Shown here in pieces: positions 1 through 14,206 of a stretch of 64,000 nt of DNA. How positions within the stretch are numbered: the first letter of the stretch is position 1; every line of letters begins with the position of its first letter. The notes under the pieces are model-generated. The model saw only the letters and a list, made by a program, of their open reading frames with translations. It ran no database searches and was not told where the DNA came from. Source of the DNA: Ehretia macrophylla. Its lineage: Eukaryota > Streptophyta > Magnoliopsida > Boraginales > Ehretiaceae. The stretch lies in assembly GCA_037974665.1 (NCBI GenBank), contig CM075771.1, forward strand, positions 41,524,425 to 41,588,424. Direction: 5' to 3'. The translations under genes and the position numbers were made by a program.

Positions 1-2454
1 ATGTATAATTGTTGAGGTAAAGTTATCTCCTTATTTTTGGAATACCTATACCTGTGATTAAGTTGTCAATTTTATAGCTATGAAGTTATTGATTCCGTTA
101 AATCGTTCTTCTAATTATGGTTCAAGTATAAAGTTTAATGACATACAACTTTGCTTAAGATATAAGAACATACTATTAAATATGTAGAGTAATATATATT
201 CTCATGTGCTGATAGTGGAAGTTGACTTGGAGGTTTCTTTGAATCCATTTCTCACATCTTAAAATTGGCTTGATAGGCTATCTAAGAAGTTAGCAATATA
301 CTCATACGATTGAATCCTTACTTGATTGGAATTAAGCATCGTTGAACCTAATAAGGTGTATACTAGCGAGTTTCAAGTTCACTCAATGATAAGATCATGA
401 CCTAGAAATTAAGAGATAAATTCGTGGAAGTTGACAATAGTTTACTTTTAGGGGTTAGATTATTAAGACATGGATAGTGTATTTGAGTGACTAAATAATG
501 GATAACCTCAAGACAGGTAGGCAATTCTAGAGGCTGAGCTTAACAAGGTTGATGATTCTTTAGTATAACAAGATATAGGGATGTTGGAATTGAGGAATTC
601 ACGTAGCTAGAACTTGTGTTCGGAAGACTACACTTAAAATATTGGGTCGAATAGAAGTGCAAGGTATTGAATTTTGCATTAGATGACTAACGTTGCTAAA
701 GGTCCAAAGTTGAATATTGGTGATATTAAGAATCATGGTATTAATTTGGTGCCCCTCGGACTTAGTTGCGATTATGCCAAGTAAGTCATTCTACACACTC
801 GTTATTTGGATACCCTAAAGGATATTAGGAAGCATATATCCCTAAGCAATACCGATGGACCTAGTATATAAACCATGGAAATGAGATTAAAGCATCCGGC
901 TGCAAAGTGGAGTCGTTAAGGTACAATTAGTAATCCTAAATAGCTAATAGTGAGTATACATGATGATTCATGGTGAACCCTAGGACCTAAGGTCGATGAG
1001 ACTTAATGCTCTTAGCTAGTTGAACATGTAAATGAAGAGAGTAAGATAGGGATGAATCAGAGTCATGATGACCCAAGAGACTATTGTTAGACCACCGTAT
1101 CTATGTACACCGTTTCACGTCTAGAAACTAGCTGTTGGTAGACTTCGAATCGTGTTTGATTGAATAAAGGGTGAATCTTATAGTGATAATTAAATGAGTG
1201 GTTGATTACTTTTGAAGTTCTATTAGATTATATTGTAGGATGACTTGTGGTTATAATTCTTATGTTGACATATCCTTGAAGTTATTTCATGTAATAAGCT
1301 ACTTAGATTAGTATGGTAAGTATCTTATGAGCTAGATCATTTCGGTACCCATTTATAGTCCTAAGACTGTTGTTGTATGGTCGGTAACCTAGTGAAGCAT
1401 TGATATCACTTACATGGCTATGATCCTAGCTTAGTAACACTAATGTTGAAGATATTGATGGGCATTGAGTGTTCGAAAGAATGACTAGGTCGCTAAGTGA
1501 GTAGGACCATTGTCTTCCCAATATGATGTTACCTTGGATTGAGGTGAGTGAAATTTATTTGAGATTGAAACTATTTGCCTTAGGAGTCTTGGTTAAGATT
1601 AAAAGAAATTCTGAAGCCTCGTGACTTAAAGATAGAGATTTGAATAAAGAAATAAACTATGGATTACAAGCTAATGAAATTTACCTATCGATGGCAGTTT
1701 GTTGGTCGTAATTAATAAACCTTAGAGTTTGAGTTTCACGAATCTCAACGGTCTTTCTCCTTGATTACGAACGTAAGGGTTAACAAAACTGGGAAGGAAT
1801 GTTAGGGAATAGGAGCTGGTAATCGGGAGACTAGTCATTAGAAGATTTGCTAATCTAACGCATCTACGAGATAAGGTCTATGATACTATCGATAGATGAT
1901 GACTTGAGATGGATTAGTTGTTTGGTGAGTTCTTCATGGAAATAGGGTTGTATTGTGAAATGATCCAAAACATGTGTATGACCTATGTGATAACAGTTTT
2001 GAAGTTAGTTGATATGCTATGTAAATCGAATATAGACTTATCATCTTGAAATTAGTGTATGTCACCTTAGGATCGTGGTATTATTGTGATATTCCTTTTG
2101 AGGTGTGAATGCAAGATTGACACGGCCTAAGTCATGATTTTGGAGTTATAGTTATATTGTTAGAATATCGATGCAGCCTTGATTACTATGTTTGGAGATT
2201 TTAACCTTAGTTAATGAACTTGACCTTAAGATCAAATGAAAGGAATAGAGTCGTTCAAAGGAAAGAACTGTAAATGTAGAGGTCACACCGAACTAAATGA
2301 TTGGAGAAACATAAGAAATGAATTGGTTGTGGTAAAAGAGCACCAAACACGGGACGAACCGGAGTAGGAAGAATAACAAGGGTCAGAATCCGTCTAAATG
2401 ACCTCAATAGGCAAGAATGAATTTTGGGACGAAATTCTTTTAAGGGGGGGAGGA
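1..2454 (+). mobile_element. Internal remnant of LTR element A (fossil, left end outside window)
   Basis: This stretch lies directly upstream of a long LTR. Its last 30 bases (GGGACGAAATTC, then TTTTAAGGGGGGGAGGATG) closely match the segment before the 3' LTR of element B (32540-32574), including a polypurine tract. That makes it the internal part of a related Ty3/gypsy element. No gag or pol motif is readable in any frame and no long open frame exists, so it is either very old or a non-autonomous internal region. The element is broken beyond counting. Apart from the last 30 bases, I could not align it by eye to elements B or C. Confidence 0.6.
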
Positions 2455-5400
2455 TGTGAGGCCCGACCCCGAATAACGTGTGTTATCCCAATTTGCGTGC
2501 CTTAGACCCAGAATTATATGACCGACCTTGGATTACATGCCCTGTCTTGGTTTTCGTGCATGCCTCGTCATACGTGCCTTGACCTAGAATTGTGTGCCCT
2601 AATCCTCTATTTATGTGCGATACCTAGATAAACGTGCCATGACCTTGTTTTATGTACGAGACCTCGATTTACGTGTGTCTCTTCGTTTCGTGTGCATTAA
2701 CCTTGAACTACTTGCTTTAACCTAGATATAGAGTTGTGCCTTGATTTGCGTGTATTGCATTGAATTACGTGCCTTGCATTGGTTTACGTGCATTCACCTA
2801 GGATTGTGTGCATTAGTCTTGAACCTTTGAAGTACGTGCCTTACCTCGTAGTTCGTGTCTACCTTGTAATTCGTGCCCTAGACCTAGGAAAACATGCCTA
2901 CATGCTAATCGATAAAGAATCCTTCACAAATCACTGGACTATAAAATAATCCTACACAATCCACTAACCAATATTCTAATCCTAATTCAAATTCTCTACA
3001 AAACCCACTAACTACTAAAATATTTTATTCTTCCTAGCACACCCAACTAACCAATAAACTATTATAAACCTACACTAATTATAATCCAAAATAGACTAAC
3101 ATGAATCTGAATTTTCAGATTCTTCATTGCATTACACGACCAAACACTCAAAAATTGAAGATATTCCAAGACAATGCATGCATTAAAATATTCATTACAT
3201 TATTCTATGCTTTCCACTTTCTTCAAACACAAGACTTACCCTTTTTATCTTATCAAAGCATGCCTCACAATTCAAAATGCTCAAAAGATGACACAATTTT
3301 CAGATTTAGAGGCCCTAAGGCCGACACACACACACACACAACTCATCACACTTCATTTTCCTCTCAAAATCCTCTCAAGCTCTCATTCTCTCTCCTCCTC
3401 TCTCATTTTCGACCATGGCTTCTCTTGAGCTTCCAAGACCTCAAGCATGCTCTCAAGATCTCTCCCCAGCTCGGCCATAGCAAGCAAGAAGCAAGAAAGA
3501 AGCTCCATTGGTGCATCTTCAAGAACATTGTGCATTTTCTTCTATTAACTTGCTAAGGTGAGGGTTAAACTCTTTTAAAAGCTTTCAAAAACCACATGCA
3601 AGCCTTCATATGTCTATATTTACCTCTGTACTTGTGACATATGTGTGCACTTGAGCTTTTGTAACCATGCATGGCAAGATATTTGGCTAGAACTTGAAGA
3701 TAGGCAAAATCGCGAAAAATTGAAGTTTTCTGACTTGTTGGAGCGAAGCAAATTGTCCAGGTAAAGGATGTTGAAAATTTGTGAAAATTGGTAGGTGACT
3801 AGTTTTGCCAGTTCTGAGAATTTTTTGTAGAAATAGGCCAAGGCCAATTTTGACTCTAACGCTTCCAAAATGGAAAAATACCAAAAGGTATCTAAATCTG
3901 GATATATGAGAGAGGTTTTGACAGATTACTAGCTCTGTAGAACGAAGCATTTTTGACCTAGCAATTTTTGGTGAAATTGCATGAAAATTGGTAGGTTGCT
4001 ATATTTTGTATTTCTGGACATTTTTTCCAGAAATAGACTAAAGACAATTCTGACTCTAAAACCCCTAAAATGGCCAAATATAAAAAGGTATCGAAATCTG
4101 GAAAATCTAGAAAATAGAGCAGGTTTTTGGCAGTTCACTGACCTCGTAGAGCGAAACCATTTTGGCCTAGTAAACGATATTGAAAATGTATGAAATTTGG
4201 TAGGTTGCAATAATTTTCAGTTCTGGACATGTTTGTCAGAAATAGACTAAGGCTAAATCTGACCCTAAGGCCCTAAAAAATGACAAGTATTGAAATGTGT
4301 ACAAATCTGGACAGTTTTGTGTAGTTTCACGGTTTTGGCTATAACTCTTGAATCCGAACTCCAAATGATGTGAGGTTTTTTTCTAGATTTAAATCACTCA
4401 TTAAGCTTTAATTTTCAATTTTTATCACTGGAATTGGAGATTGTTTGCTTGTCTAAATGATTGTGGGAAAATAGACAGTGAGGTTTGTATCTAGTGATAT
4501 ACTTTGAAAATTATTGTAACTTCTCTTGTGGTATTAAATGCTTGGGATTGTGGAACTTGGATGTTGTGTGGACTGTTTTGGATGTTTGAGGTTGTTTTAA
4601 TTGATCAATTCCTTGCTTGGGTTTAATTATTTGTCAACTTGTGACTTAATCGCACGTGTAAGCATGAAACGAAACCCTATCGGCTATGAAAACTCGCTAA
4701 GCGATGATCCTATGGTTATTGTGTTTAATTGTGTGATTAGTGGGCTGCCTAATAAATGTTAAGTATGATTGAAATGGTTTAAGAGTTGCTTGTGGTGTTT
4801 AGCGAACGAAACCGACTTGAGCACGGCCTAGCAAACCCTAATGGCCCCGTAAGCTCCCGAGTCGTAAACCGTCCTTTTGTGAATTATGAATGATATTGAG
4901 GAAGGTTAATAGGCTGCCCGTATATGTTCTTATAGCCCTAAATGTGATTTCGATGATTACATGTTGACAAGTAGACCTTTCTTGCACCCAGTCCCATGTA
5001 GACGTCGTTGCATGCTTGTATAAATTTATTACTTGATTGCGTGAACCCCGAAATGAGTTATATGACTTGATTTACATGTATTACATGGCTGCCCATTTAA
5101 TGTTCATATAACTCTATGTGTTTTACAAAGTGAAAATTCATGTTAAGCATGCCTCATTCGTTTACTTGGCAATATGTGATCTTGAAATTGTTCGGAGGCA
5201 ACCTACTTTGTTGACCTCCTAATGTGAATTGTTAAAAGATATCCAATGGCTTATTTGAACATGATTACTTGGCTGCTCGTGAAAGTTTAATTGCTTTCAA
5301 ATTGATATATGAAATGATTACATATTCTTACAATGCCTTATATGCCAATATGTCAAAATGCGATCATATACTTGCTCGGAGGTAACCTACTTTGTTGATC

Positions 5401-6619
5401 TCCCAATGTGAAAAATTAAATGGCATACATGTGCATTGCATACAAGGTTGCAACCTTTCATTCTGGCATGGTAGCGTTCACGCACACCGGGCGGCATCGG
5501 GCTTGCCGGTGCAACTGTGACTACCATGGTCCAATTCCCTCTATCGCTTGGGGGCTGGACTTCCTCGGAGAGTTGGGTCGTAGGATTTCGGGGTACATCC
5601 GGAATACACCCATTTGGCGTGATAAGTGGATGATTTGATGTCGGCCGCAACAACTGATACTGGAAATAAATTGAGAGCAAAAGCTCACCGTATCCTTTTC
5701 ACAATGTGTATAAGTACTCTCACTTGGTTCCTAGAGGACCTCGGGGAGGAAAGACGGGTAATTATGGTTCTTTACTTTTATATTACGTTATATACTTGTG
5801 TTATATGTCATGCTTTCAAAAAAGGTTTTTCATAAGTTAACCGGAAAAAGAGTTTCAAAACGTATTTCTCGTTCCTCCTCGCTGAGTTCATAAGGACTCA
5901 CCCTCTTTTATCATCTCAGGTGAAGAAGACCAGGAACAGGTACCCGAAGGAAATGTGCTAGTTGATGAACCTTTGGAACGACTATGTGCATTGCGTGCTT
6001 TTCGTGAACATGGATGCTATTAGGGATGTTGTGTTTATTTGCGGACTCTTCATTTCGTTGATGTAATTGACCCCGTTGTAATTTGGGTCTAATTTTGGAT
6101 TGTACTATCTATAACTGGACAAACTCTTTATTTGGTTGTTTACTTTCGTTTTCTTAATTAGTAGTTATCGTAGGCATTTAAACCACTAGATGAACAATCA
6201 ACTAAGTTAATTCTATCTAATTTCACTTAGGTGCTTATTTGTAAACTAAAAGATAATAGGTACTTGCATGATAGAAAATTGACAAATAAACGGGACATAG
6301 TTATCATGTTAGGCTTATTAACTAAATGAGACTTTCAAGGTAGACTAGTAGGCATATCTGTTGATGACAAAATAGGAGTCCTTATTGGCATTGGATTAAT
6401 GATTGGAATAATTGAGACGTTTAGAGATTAGGTCAAACTAAAAGGTTTTAAATATAGCCGTTATGCCGCCGGTTTTTCGGGAAAAAAAAAAAAAAAACTT
6501 TTGGAGTCCTAGGCTAACGTTAAGCATTAATCATAGTGAAATTGTTAAAGACGCAAAATAACGATAATGATTAACTCACCCCCTAGTCTAGCCTCTATAG
6601 GTCGGGTTGGGGCGTGATA
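2455..6619 (+). mobile_element. Right-hand LTR of element A, Ty3/gypsy, same family as element B
   Basis: The LTR starts TGTGAGGCCCGACC and ends GGTTGGGGCGTGATA. It is collinear with the element B LTRs: the same pyrimidine-rich block, the same CATAAGGACTCACCCTC segment, and the same final GGTCGGGTTGGGGCGTGA. At 4,165 bp it is longer than B's 5' LTR (3,586 bp), partly because it carries three copies of an internal module of about 200 bp. Immediately after its last base the 340 bp satellite begins in mid-monomer, so this element was inserted in satellite DNA. It is old: many differences from B are visible. Confidence 0.85.
3740..4310 (+). repeat. Degenerate tandem module (about 200 bp x 3) inside LTR A
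   Basis: Three consecutive blocks start near 3740, 3940 and 4147. Each runs: GAGCGAAGCA-like start, GAAAATTGGTAGGT, CAGTTCTGGACAT or a variant, AGAAATAGACTAAGG, then TCTGACTCTAA. B's 5' LTR has two such blocks. The minus-strand open frames here are by-products of the repeat and not genes. Confidence 0.7.
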
Positions 6620-6651
6620 GCTACGCCTGTTTTCGGAGCCCAAAATCGAAC

Positions 6652-8358
6652 GTTGTCATAAGTTTCGCTACACATTTCCTCTTTTGCGGTGTTTTTCTGG
6701 CCCGAATTGTACGTCGTAAGTTGCAAAAAGGACGACAACCTAATCTATCACATTTCTATTATCGGATCCCATGGCACCTTGGGCTAGACAACTTCACTTC
6801 GCGTAGAGGCTGGGCCCACAAACAGAGGGTGTGGGGCTTGTGACCAGGTATCCGTCGCTCTGGTGCTAATAACTTTTGATCCGTAAGGAGTTATGCGGCG
6901 CACAACATACCGTTAGAAAGCACTCCGAGAGCTCTACGACGGGGGCACCAAGCTTGCACGGTTGTACCTATTTTCGGAGCCCAAAATCGAACGTTTTCAT
7001 CAATTTTGTGATATTTTTCTTTTTTTTTGCGCAGTTTTTTCGTCCCAAATAGTACGTCGTGAGCCGCGAAAAGGACAACAACCTAATCCATCACATTTCT
7101 ATTACCGAATGCCATGGTACCTTGGGCAAGACAACTTCACTTCACGTAGAGGCTGGGCCCGCAAACAGAGGGCGTGGGGCTTGTGACTAGGTATCCGTCG
7201 TTCCGGTGCCCATAATTTTTGATCCGTAAGGAGTTACACAGCGCACAACATACCGTTGGAAAGCTCTCCGAGAGCTCTACGACGGGGGCAGCAAGCCTAA
7301 TCAGCTGCGCCTATTTTCAGAGCCATTATCGAATGTTTTCATCAGTTTTGGGACACTTTTCTTATTTTGCGCTGTTTTTCCGTCCCAGATCGTATGTCGT
7401 GAGCCGCGAAAAGGACGATAACCTAATCCATCACATTTTTATTACCGAATTGCACGGCACATTGGGCAAGACAACATCACTTGACGGAGAGGATAGGCCT
7501 GCAAACAAAGGGCGTGGGGCTTGTGACCCGGTATCCGTGACTCCGGTGCTCATAACTTTTGATCCGTAAGGAGTTATGCGGCGCACAGCATACCGTTGGA
7601 AAGTTATCCGAGAGATCTACGACGGGGGCACCAAGGTTGCTCGGCTGCGCCTATTTTCAGAGCCCAAAATCGAACGTTTTCATCCGTTTCGGTTCACTTT
7701 TCTTCTTTGGCGCGGATTTTCCATCCCGGATCGTACGTCATGAACAGCGAAATGGACGACAACCTAATCCATCACATTTCTATTACCGAATCCCACGGTA
7801 CCTTGGGCAAGACAACTTCACTTCACGTAGAGGCTGGTTTCGCAAACAGAGGGCGTGGGGCTTGTGACCAAGTATCCATTGCTCCGGCACCCATAACTTT
7901 TGATCGGTAAGGAGTTACGCGGCGCACAGAATACCGTTGGAAAGCTCTCCGAGAGCTCTACGATGGGGGCACCAAGCCTGCTCAGTTGCGCCTGTTTTCA
8001 GAACCCAAAATCGAATGTTTTCATTAACTTTGGGACACTTTTCTTCTTTGGCGCTGCTTTTCTGACCCAGATCGTACGTTGTGAGCCACAAAAAGGACGG
8101 CAACCTAACCCATCACATTTCTATTACCGAATCACAGGGCACCTTGGGCAAGACAACTTCACTTCACGTAGAGGTTGGGCCTGCAAACAGGGTGCGTGGG
8201 GCTTGTGACCAGGTATCCATCGCTCTGGAGCCCATAACTTTTGATCCGTAAGGAGTTACGCGGCGCACAGCATACCGTTGGAAAGCTCTCCGAGAGCTCT
8301 ACGATTGGGGCACCAAGCCTGCATGGCTTCGCCTATTTTCGGAGCACAAAATCAAACA
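6652..8358. repeat. Satellite higher-order repeat, five-monomer block T-U-V-W-X
   Basis: From one T-type marker (GTCATAAGTTTCGCTACAC) to the next is 1,707 bp, which is five monomers. Type marks: T has GCTACACATTTCCTC and GGGCTAGACAAC; U has a long T run and GAATGCCATGGTACC; V has CCCATTATCGAA, TTTTTATTACC and GCACATTGGG; W has CGGATTTTCC or CAGATTTTTCGTC with GAACAGCG/GAGCAGCG; X has TTTTCTGACCC, CCCATCACA and GTGCGTGGGG. Confidence 0.8.
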
Positions 8359-11300
8359 TTGTCATAAGTTTAGCTACACATTTCTTCTTTTGCTTTGTTT
8401 TTCTGTCCCGGAACGTACGTCGTGAGCCGCGAAAAGGACGAGAACCTAATCTATCACATTTCAATTATCGGATCCCATGGCACCTTGGGCTAGACAACTT
8501 CATTTCGCGTAGAGGCTGGGCCCGCAAATAGAGGGCGTGGGGCTTGTGACCAGGTATTCGTCGCTCCGGTGCTCATAACTTTTGATCCGTAAGGAGTTAC
8601 GCGGCACACAACATATCGTTGGAAAGATCTCCGAGAGCTCTACGACGAGGGCACCAAGCTTGCATGGTTGTACCTATTTTCGGAGCCCAAAATTGAACAT
8701 TTTCATCAGTTTCGGGACACTTTTCTTTTTTTGCACAGTTTTTCCATCCCGAATCGTACGTCGTGAGCCGCGAAAAGGACAACAACCTAATCCATCACAT
8801 TTCTATTACTGAATGCAACGGTACCTTGGACAAGACAACTTCACTTCACGTAGAGGCTGGGCCCGCAAACAGAGGGCGTGGGGCTTATGACTAGGTATCC
8901 GTCGCTCCGGTGCCCATAATTTTTTATCCGTAATGAGTTACACGCGCACAGCATACCGTTGGGAAGCTCTCTGAGAGCTCTACGACAGGGGCAGCAAGCC
9001 TACTAAGCTACGCCTGTTTTCGGAGCCCATAATCGAACATTTTCATTAATTTTGGGACAGTTTTCTTGTTTTGCGTTGTTTTTCTGTCCCAGATCGTATG
9101 TTGTGAGCCGCGAAAAGGATGACAAATCCATCACAATTTTATTACCGAATCCCACAGCACATTGAGCAAGACAACTTCACTTCATGTAGAGGTTGGGCCC
9201 ACAAACAGAGGGCATGGGACTTGTGACCAGGTATCCGTCACTCCGGTGCTCATAACTTTTTATCCTTAAGGAGTTACGCGATGCACAACATACCATTGGA
9301 AAGCTCTCCGAGAGCTCTACGATGGGGGCACCAAGTCTGCTCAGCTGCGCCTATTTTAAGAGCCCAAAATCGAATGTTTTCATTATTTTTGGGACACTTT
9401 TCTTTTTTTGCGCTGCTTTTCTGACCCGGATCGTACGTCGTGAGCCGCGAAAAGGACGACAACCTAACCCATCACATTTCTATTACCGAATCACACAGCA
9501 CCTTGGGCAAGACAACTTCACTTCACGTAGAGGTTGGGCCCGCAAACAGAGTGCGTTAGGCTTGTGACCAGGTATCCGTCGCTCCGGTGCCCATAACTTT
9601 TGATCCGTAAGGAGTTACACGGTGCACAACATACCGTTGGAAAGCTCTCCGAGAGCTCTACGACTGGGGTACCAAACATGCTTGGCTGCGCCGGATTTTC
9701 GAGCCCATAATTGAACATTTTTATCAGTTTTGGGACACTTTTCTTCTTTTGCGCTGTTTTTCCGTCCCGGATCGTACGTCATGAGCTGCGAAAAGGACGA
9801 CAACCTAATCCATCACATTTTTATTACCGAATCCCACGGCACATTGGGAAAGACAACTTCCCTTCACGTAGAGGTTGGGCCCGCAAACAGAGGGCGTGGG
9901 GCTTATGACCAGGTATCTGTCACTCCGGTGCTTATAACTTTTGATTTGTAAGGAGTTACGCAGTGCACAGCATACCGGTGGAAAGCTCTCCGAGAGTTCT
10001 ACGATGGGGGCACCAAGTTTGCTCAGCTGCGCCTATTTTCGGAGCCAAAAATCTAACGTTTTCATAAGTTTTGGGACACTTTTCTTTTTATGCTCAGTTT
10101 TTTCGTCCCGGATCGTATGTCATGAGCCGCGAAAAGGATGACAACCTAATCCATCACATTTCTATTACGGAATGCCACGGCACCTTGGGCAAGACAACTT
10201 CACGTCATGTAGAGGATGGGCCCACAAACAGAGGGCGTGGGGCTTGTGACTAGGTATTCGTCGCTCCAGTGCCCATAACTTTTAATCCATACGAAGTTAC
10301 GCGGCGCACAACATACCGTTGGAAAGCTCTCAGAGAGCTCTACGACGGGGGCACCAATCCTGCTCAGCTGTATCTATTTTCGGAGTCCAAAATCGAATGT
10401 TTTCATTAGTTTTTGGACACTTTTCTTCTTTTGTGCTATTTTTCTTACCCGGAACGTACGTCGTGAGCCGCGAAAAGGACGACAACCTTACCCTTCACAT
10501 TTCTATTATCGAACCACACGGCACCTTGGGCAAGACAACATCATTTCACGTAGAGGTTGTGCCCGCAAACAGAGGGCGTGGGGCTTATGACCAAGTATCC
10601 GTCGCTCCGGTGCTCATAACTTTTGATCCGTTAGGAGTTACGCGGCGCACAACATACTGTTGGAAAGCTCGCAGAGAGCTCTAGGACGGGGGCACCAAAC
10701 ATGCTCGGCTGCGCCTATTTTTGGAGCCTAAAAGCAAACAATTTCATCAATTTCGGGTTACTTTTCTTGTTTTGCATAGTTTTTTCGTCCAGGTTCGTAC
10801 GTCCTGAGCCGCAAAAAGGACGACAACCTAATCCATCACATTTCTATTACCGAATCCCACGCACCTTGGGCAAGACAACTTCGCTTCATGTAGAGGATGG
10901 GCCCGCAAACAGAGGGCGTGGGGCTTGTGACCAGGTATCAGTTGCTCCTGTGCTCATAACTTTTGATCCATAATGAGTTACGCGGTGCACAGCATACCGT
11001 TGGAAAGCTCTCCGAGAGCTCTACGACGGGGGCACCAAGCTTGCTCGGCTGCGCCTGTTTTGGGGCCCAAAATCGAACGTTGTCATATGTTTCACTACAT
11101 ATTTTCTCATTTGCGCTGTTTTTCCCTCCAGGATCGTACGTCGTGAGCCGCAAAAAGGACAACCTAATCTATCACATTTCTATTATCGAATCCCATGGCA
11201 CCTTGGCCAAGACAACTTCACTTCGCGTAGAGGCTGGGCCCGCAAACAGAGGGCGTGGGCTTGTGACCAGGTATCCGTCGCTCTGGTGCTCATAACCTTT

Positions 11301-14206
11301 GATCCGTAAGGAGTTACGTGGTGCATAACATACTGTTGGAAAGCTCTCCGAGTGCTCTACAACGGGGGCACCAAGCTTGCAAAGCTTTGCCTATTTTCAA
11401 AGCCCAAAATCGAATGTACTCATCAGTTTCGGGACACTTTTCTTTTTTTGCACAGTTTTTCTGTCCTGAGTAGTACGTCGTGAGCCGCAAAAAGGACGAC
11501 AGCCAAATCCATCACATTTCTATTACCGAATGCCACGGCACCTTGGGCAAGACAACTTCACTTCACGTAGAGGCTGGGCCCGAAAACAGAGGGCGTGGCG
11601 CTTGTGACTAGGTACCCGTTGCTCCAGTGCCTATAACTTTTGATCCGTAAGGAGTTACGCACTCCGAGAACTCTACGACGGGGGCATCTAGCCTGCTCAT
11701 CTGTGCCTATTTTCGGAGCCCATATTCCAACGTTTTCATCAATTTTGGGACACTTTTCTTCTTTTGCGCTATTTTTTCGTCCCGGATCGTACGTCATGAG
11801 CCGCGAAAAAGACGACAACCTAATCAATCACATTTTTATTACCGAATCCCACAGCACATTAGGCAAGACAACTTCATTTCACGTAGAGGCTGGGCCCGTA
11901 AACAGAGGGCGTGGGGCTTGTGACCAGATATCCGTCGCTCTAGTGCTCATAACTTTTAATCCGTAAGGGGATACGCGGCGCACAGCATTCCGTTGGAAAG
12001 CTCTCTGAGAGCTCTACGACGGGGGCATAAAGCCTGCTCGGCTGTGCCTATTTTTGGAGCCCAAAATCGAACATTTTCATCAGTTTCAGGACACTTTTCT
12101 TCTTTTGCATAGTTTTTCCGTCCTGGATCGCACGTCGTGAGCCGCAAAAAGGATGACAACCTAATCCATCACATTTCTATTACTGAAGCCAACGACAGCT
12201 TGGGCAAGACAACTACACTTCATGTAGAGGCTGGGCACGCAGACAGAGGGCGTGGGGCTTGTGACCAAGTATCCGTCGCTCCGGTGCCTATAACTTTTGA
12301 TCCGTAAGGAGTTACGCGGCGCACAGCATACCGTTGGAAAGCTCTCCGAGAGCTCTACGACTGGGGTACCAAGCCTACTCGGCTACGCCTCTTTTCGGAA
12401 CCCAAAATCGAACGTTCTCATAAGTTTCGCTACACATTTCCTCTTTTGCGCTGTTTTTCTGTCTCGGATCGCACGTCGTGAACCGCGAAAAAGATGACAA
12501 CCTAATCTATCACATTTCTATTATCAGATCCTATGGCACCTTGGGCTAGACAACTTTACTTCGCGTAGAGGCTGGGCCCACAAACAGAGGGTGTGGGGCT
12601 TGTGACCAGGTATCCGTCACTTCGGTGCTCATAACTTTTGATCCGTAAGGAGTTACGCGGCGCACAGCATACCGTTGGAAAGCACTCTAAGAGCTCTACG
12701 ACAGGCGCAGCTAGCCTGCTCGACTGCGCCTGTTTTCAAAGCCCATATTCGAACATTTTCATCAGTTTTGGGACACTTTTCTTCTTTTGCACTTTTTTTC
12801 CGTCCCAGATCGTACGTCGTGAGCCGCGAAAAGGACGAGAACCTAATACATCACATTTTTAATAAATAATCCCATGGCACATTAGGCAAGATAACTTCAC
12901 TTCACGTAGAGGCTGGGCCTGCAAACAGAGGGCGTGGGGCTTGTGACCAGGTATCCGTCCCTCCGGTGCTCATAACTTTTGATCCGTAAGGAGATACGCG
13001 GCGCATAGCATACCGTTGGAAAGCTCTCCGAGAACTATACGATAGGGGCATAAAGCCTGCTCGGCTGTGCCTAATTTTGGAGCCCAAAATTGAACGTTTT
13101 CATCAGTTTCAGGATATTTTTCTTCTTTTGCGCAGTTTTTATGTCTTGGATCGTACGTCGTGAGCCGCGAAAAGGACGACAACATAATCCATCACATTTC
13201 TATTACCGAATCCCACAGCACCTTGGGCAAGTCAATTTCACTTGACGTAGAGGCTAGGCCCGCAAACAGAGGGCGTGGGGCTTGTGACTAGGTATCCGTC
13301 GCTACGGTGCCCATAACTTTTGATCTGTAAGGAGTTACGAGGCGCACAGCATACCGTTGGAAAGCTCTCCGAGAGCTCTACGACTGGGGCACCATGACTA
13401 CTTGGTTGCGCCTGTTTTCGAGGCCCAAAATAGAACGTTGTCATAAGTTTTGCTACACATTTCATCTTTTGCGCTGTTTTTCTATCCCGGATCATACGTT
13501 GTGAGCCACGAAAAGGATGACAACCTAATTTATCACATTTCTATTATTGGATCCCATGGCACCTTGGGCTAAAAAACTTCACTTCGCGTAGAGGCTGGGC
13601 CCAAAAACAGAGGGCGTAGGGCTTGTGACCAGGTATCCGTCGCTCCGGTGCTTATAACTTTTGATCTGTAAGGAGTTACACGGCGCACAGCATAACGTTA
13701 GAATGCACTCCGAGAGCTCTAAGAGGGGGGCAGCTAGCCTGGTCGGCTGCGCCTATTTTCGGAGCCCATATTCGAACGTTTTCATCATTTTTGAGACACT
13801 CTTCTTCTTTTGTGATGTTTTTTCGTCGCGGATCGTACGTCGTGAGCTGCAAAAAGGACGACAACCTTATCAATCACATTTTTATTACCGAATCCCATGG
13901 CACATTAGGCAATACAACTTCACTTCACGTAGAGGCTGGGCCCACAAACAGAGGGCGTGGGGTTTGTGACCAGGTATCTGTCGCACCGGTGCTCATAACT
14001 TTTGATCTGTAAGGAGATACGCAGCAACCTGCATACCGTTGGATAGCTCTCCGAGAGCTCTATGACGGGGGCATAAAGCCTGCTTAGCTGCACCTATTTT
14101 CGGAGCCCAAAATCGAACGTTTTCATCAGTTTCGGGATACTTTTCTTCTTTTGCACAGTTTTTCAATCCCGGATCTTACGTTGTGGCCGCGAAAAGGACG
14201 ACAACC

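Noticed and set aside
3101-5835. Small open frames inside LTR A
   Set aside because: Equivalent frames appear wherever the LTR does, and they lie in repeat modules; no conserved protein feature.
6607-14012. Dozens of open frames of 60-120 codons in the satellite, many starting MIRKEL and ending RAWGL
   Set aside because: They recur once per 340-341 bp monomer, use TTG or other non-ATG starts, appear on both strands and in several frames, and vary with each base change. They follow from the satellite's low stop density and not from coding.
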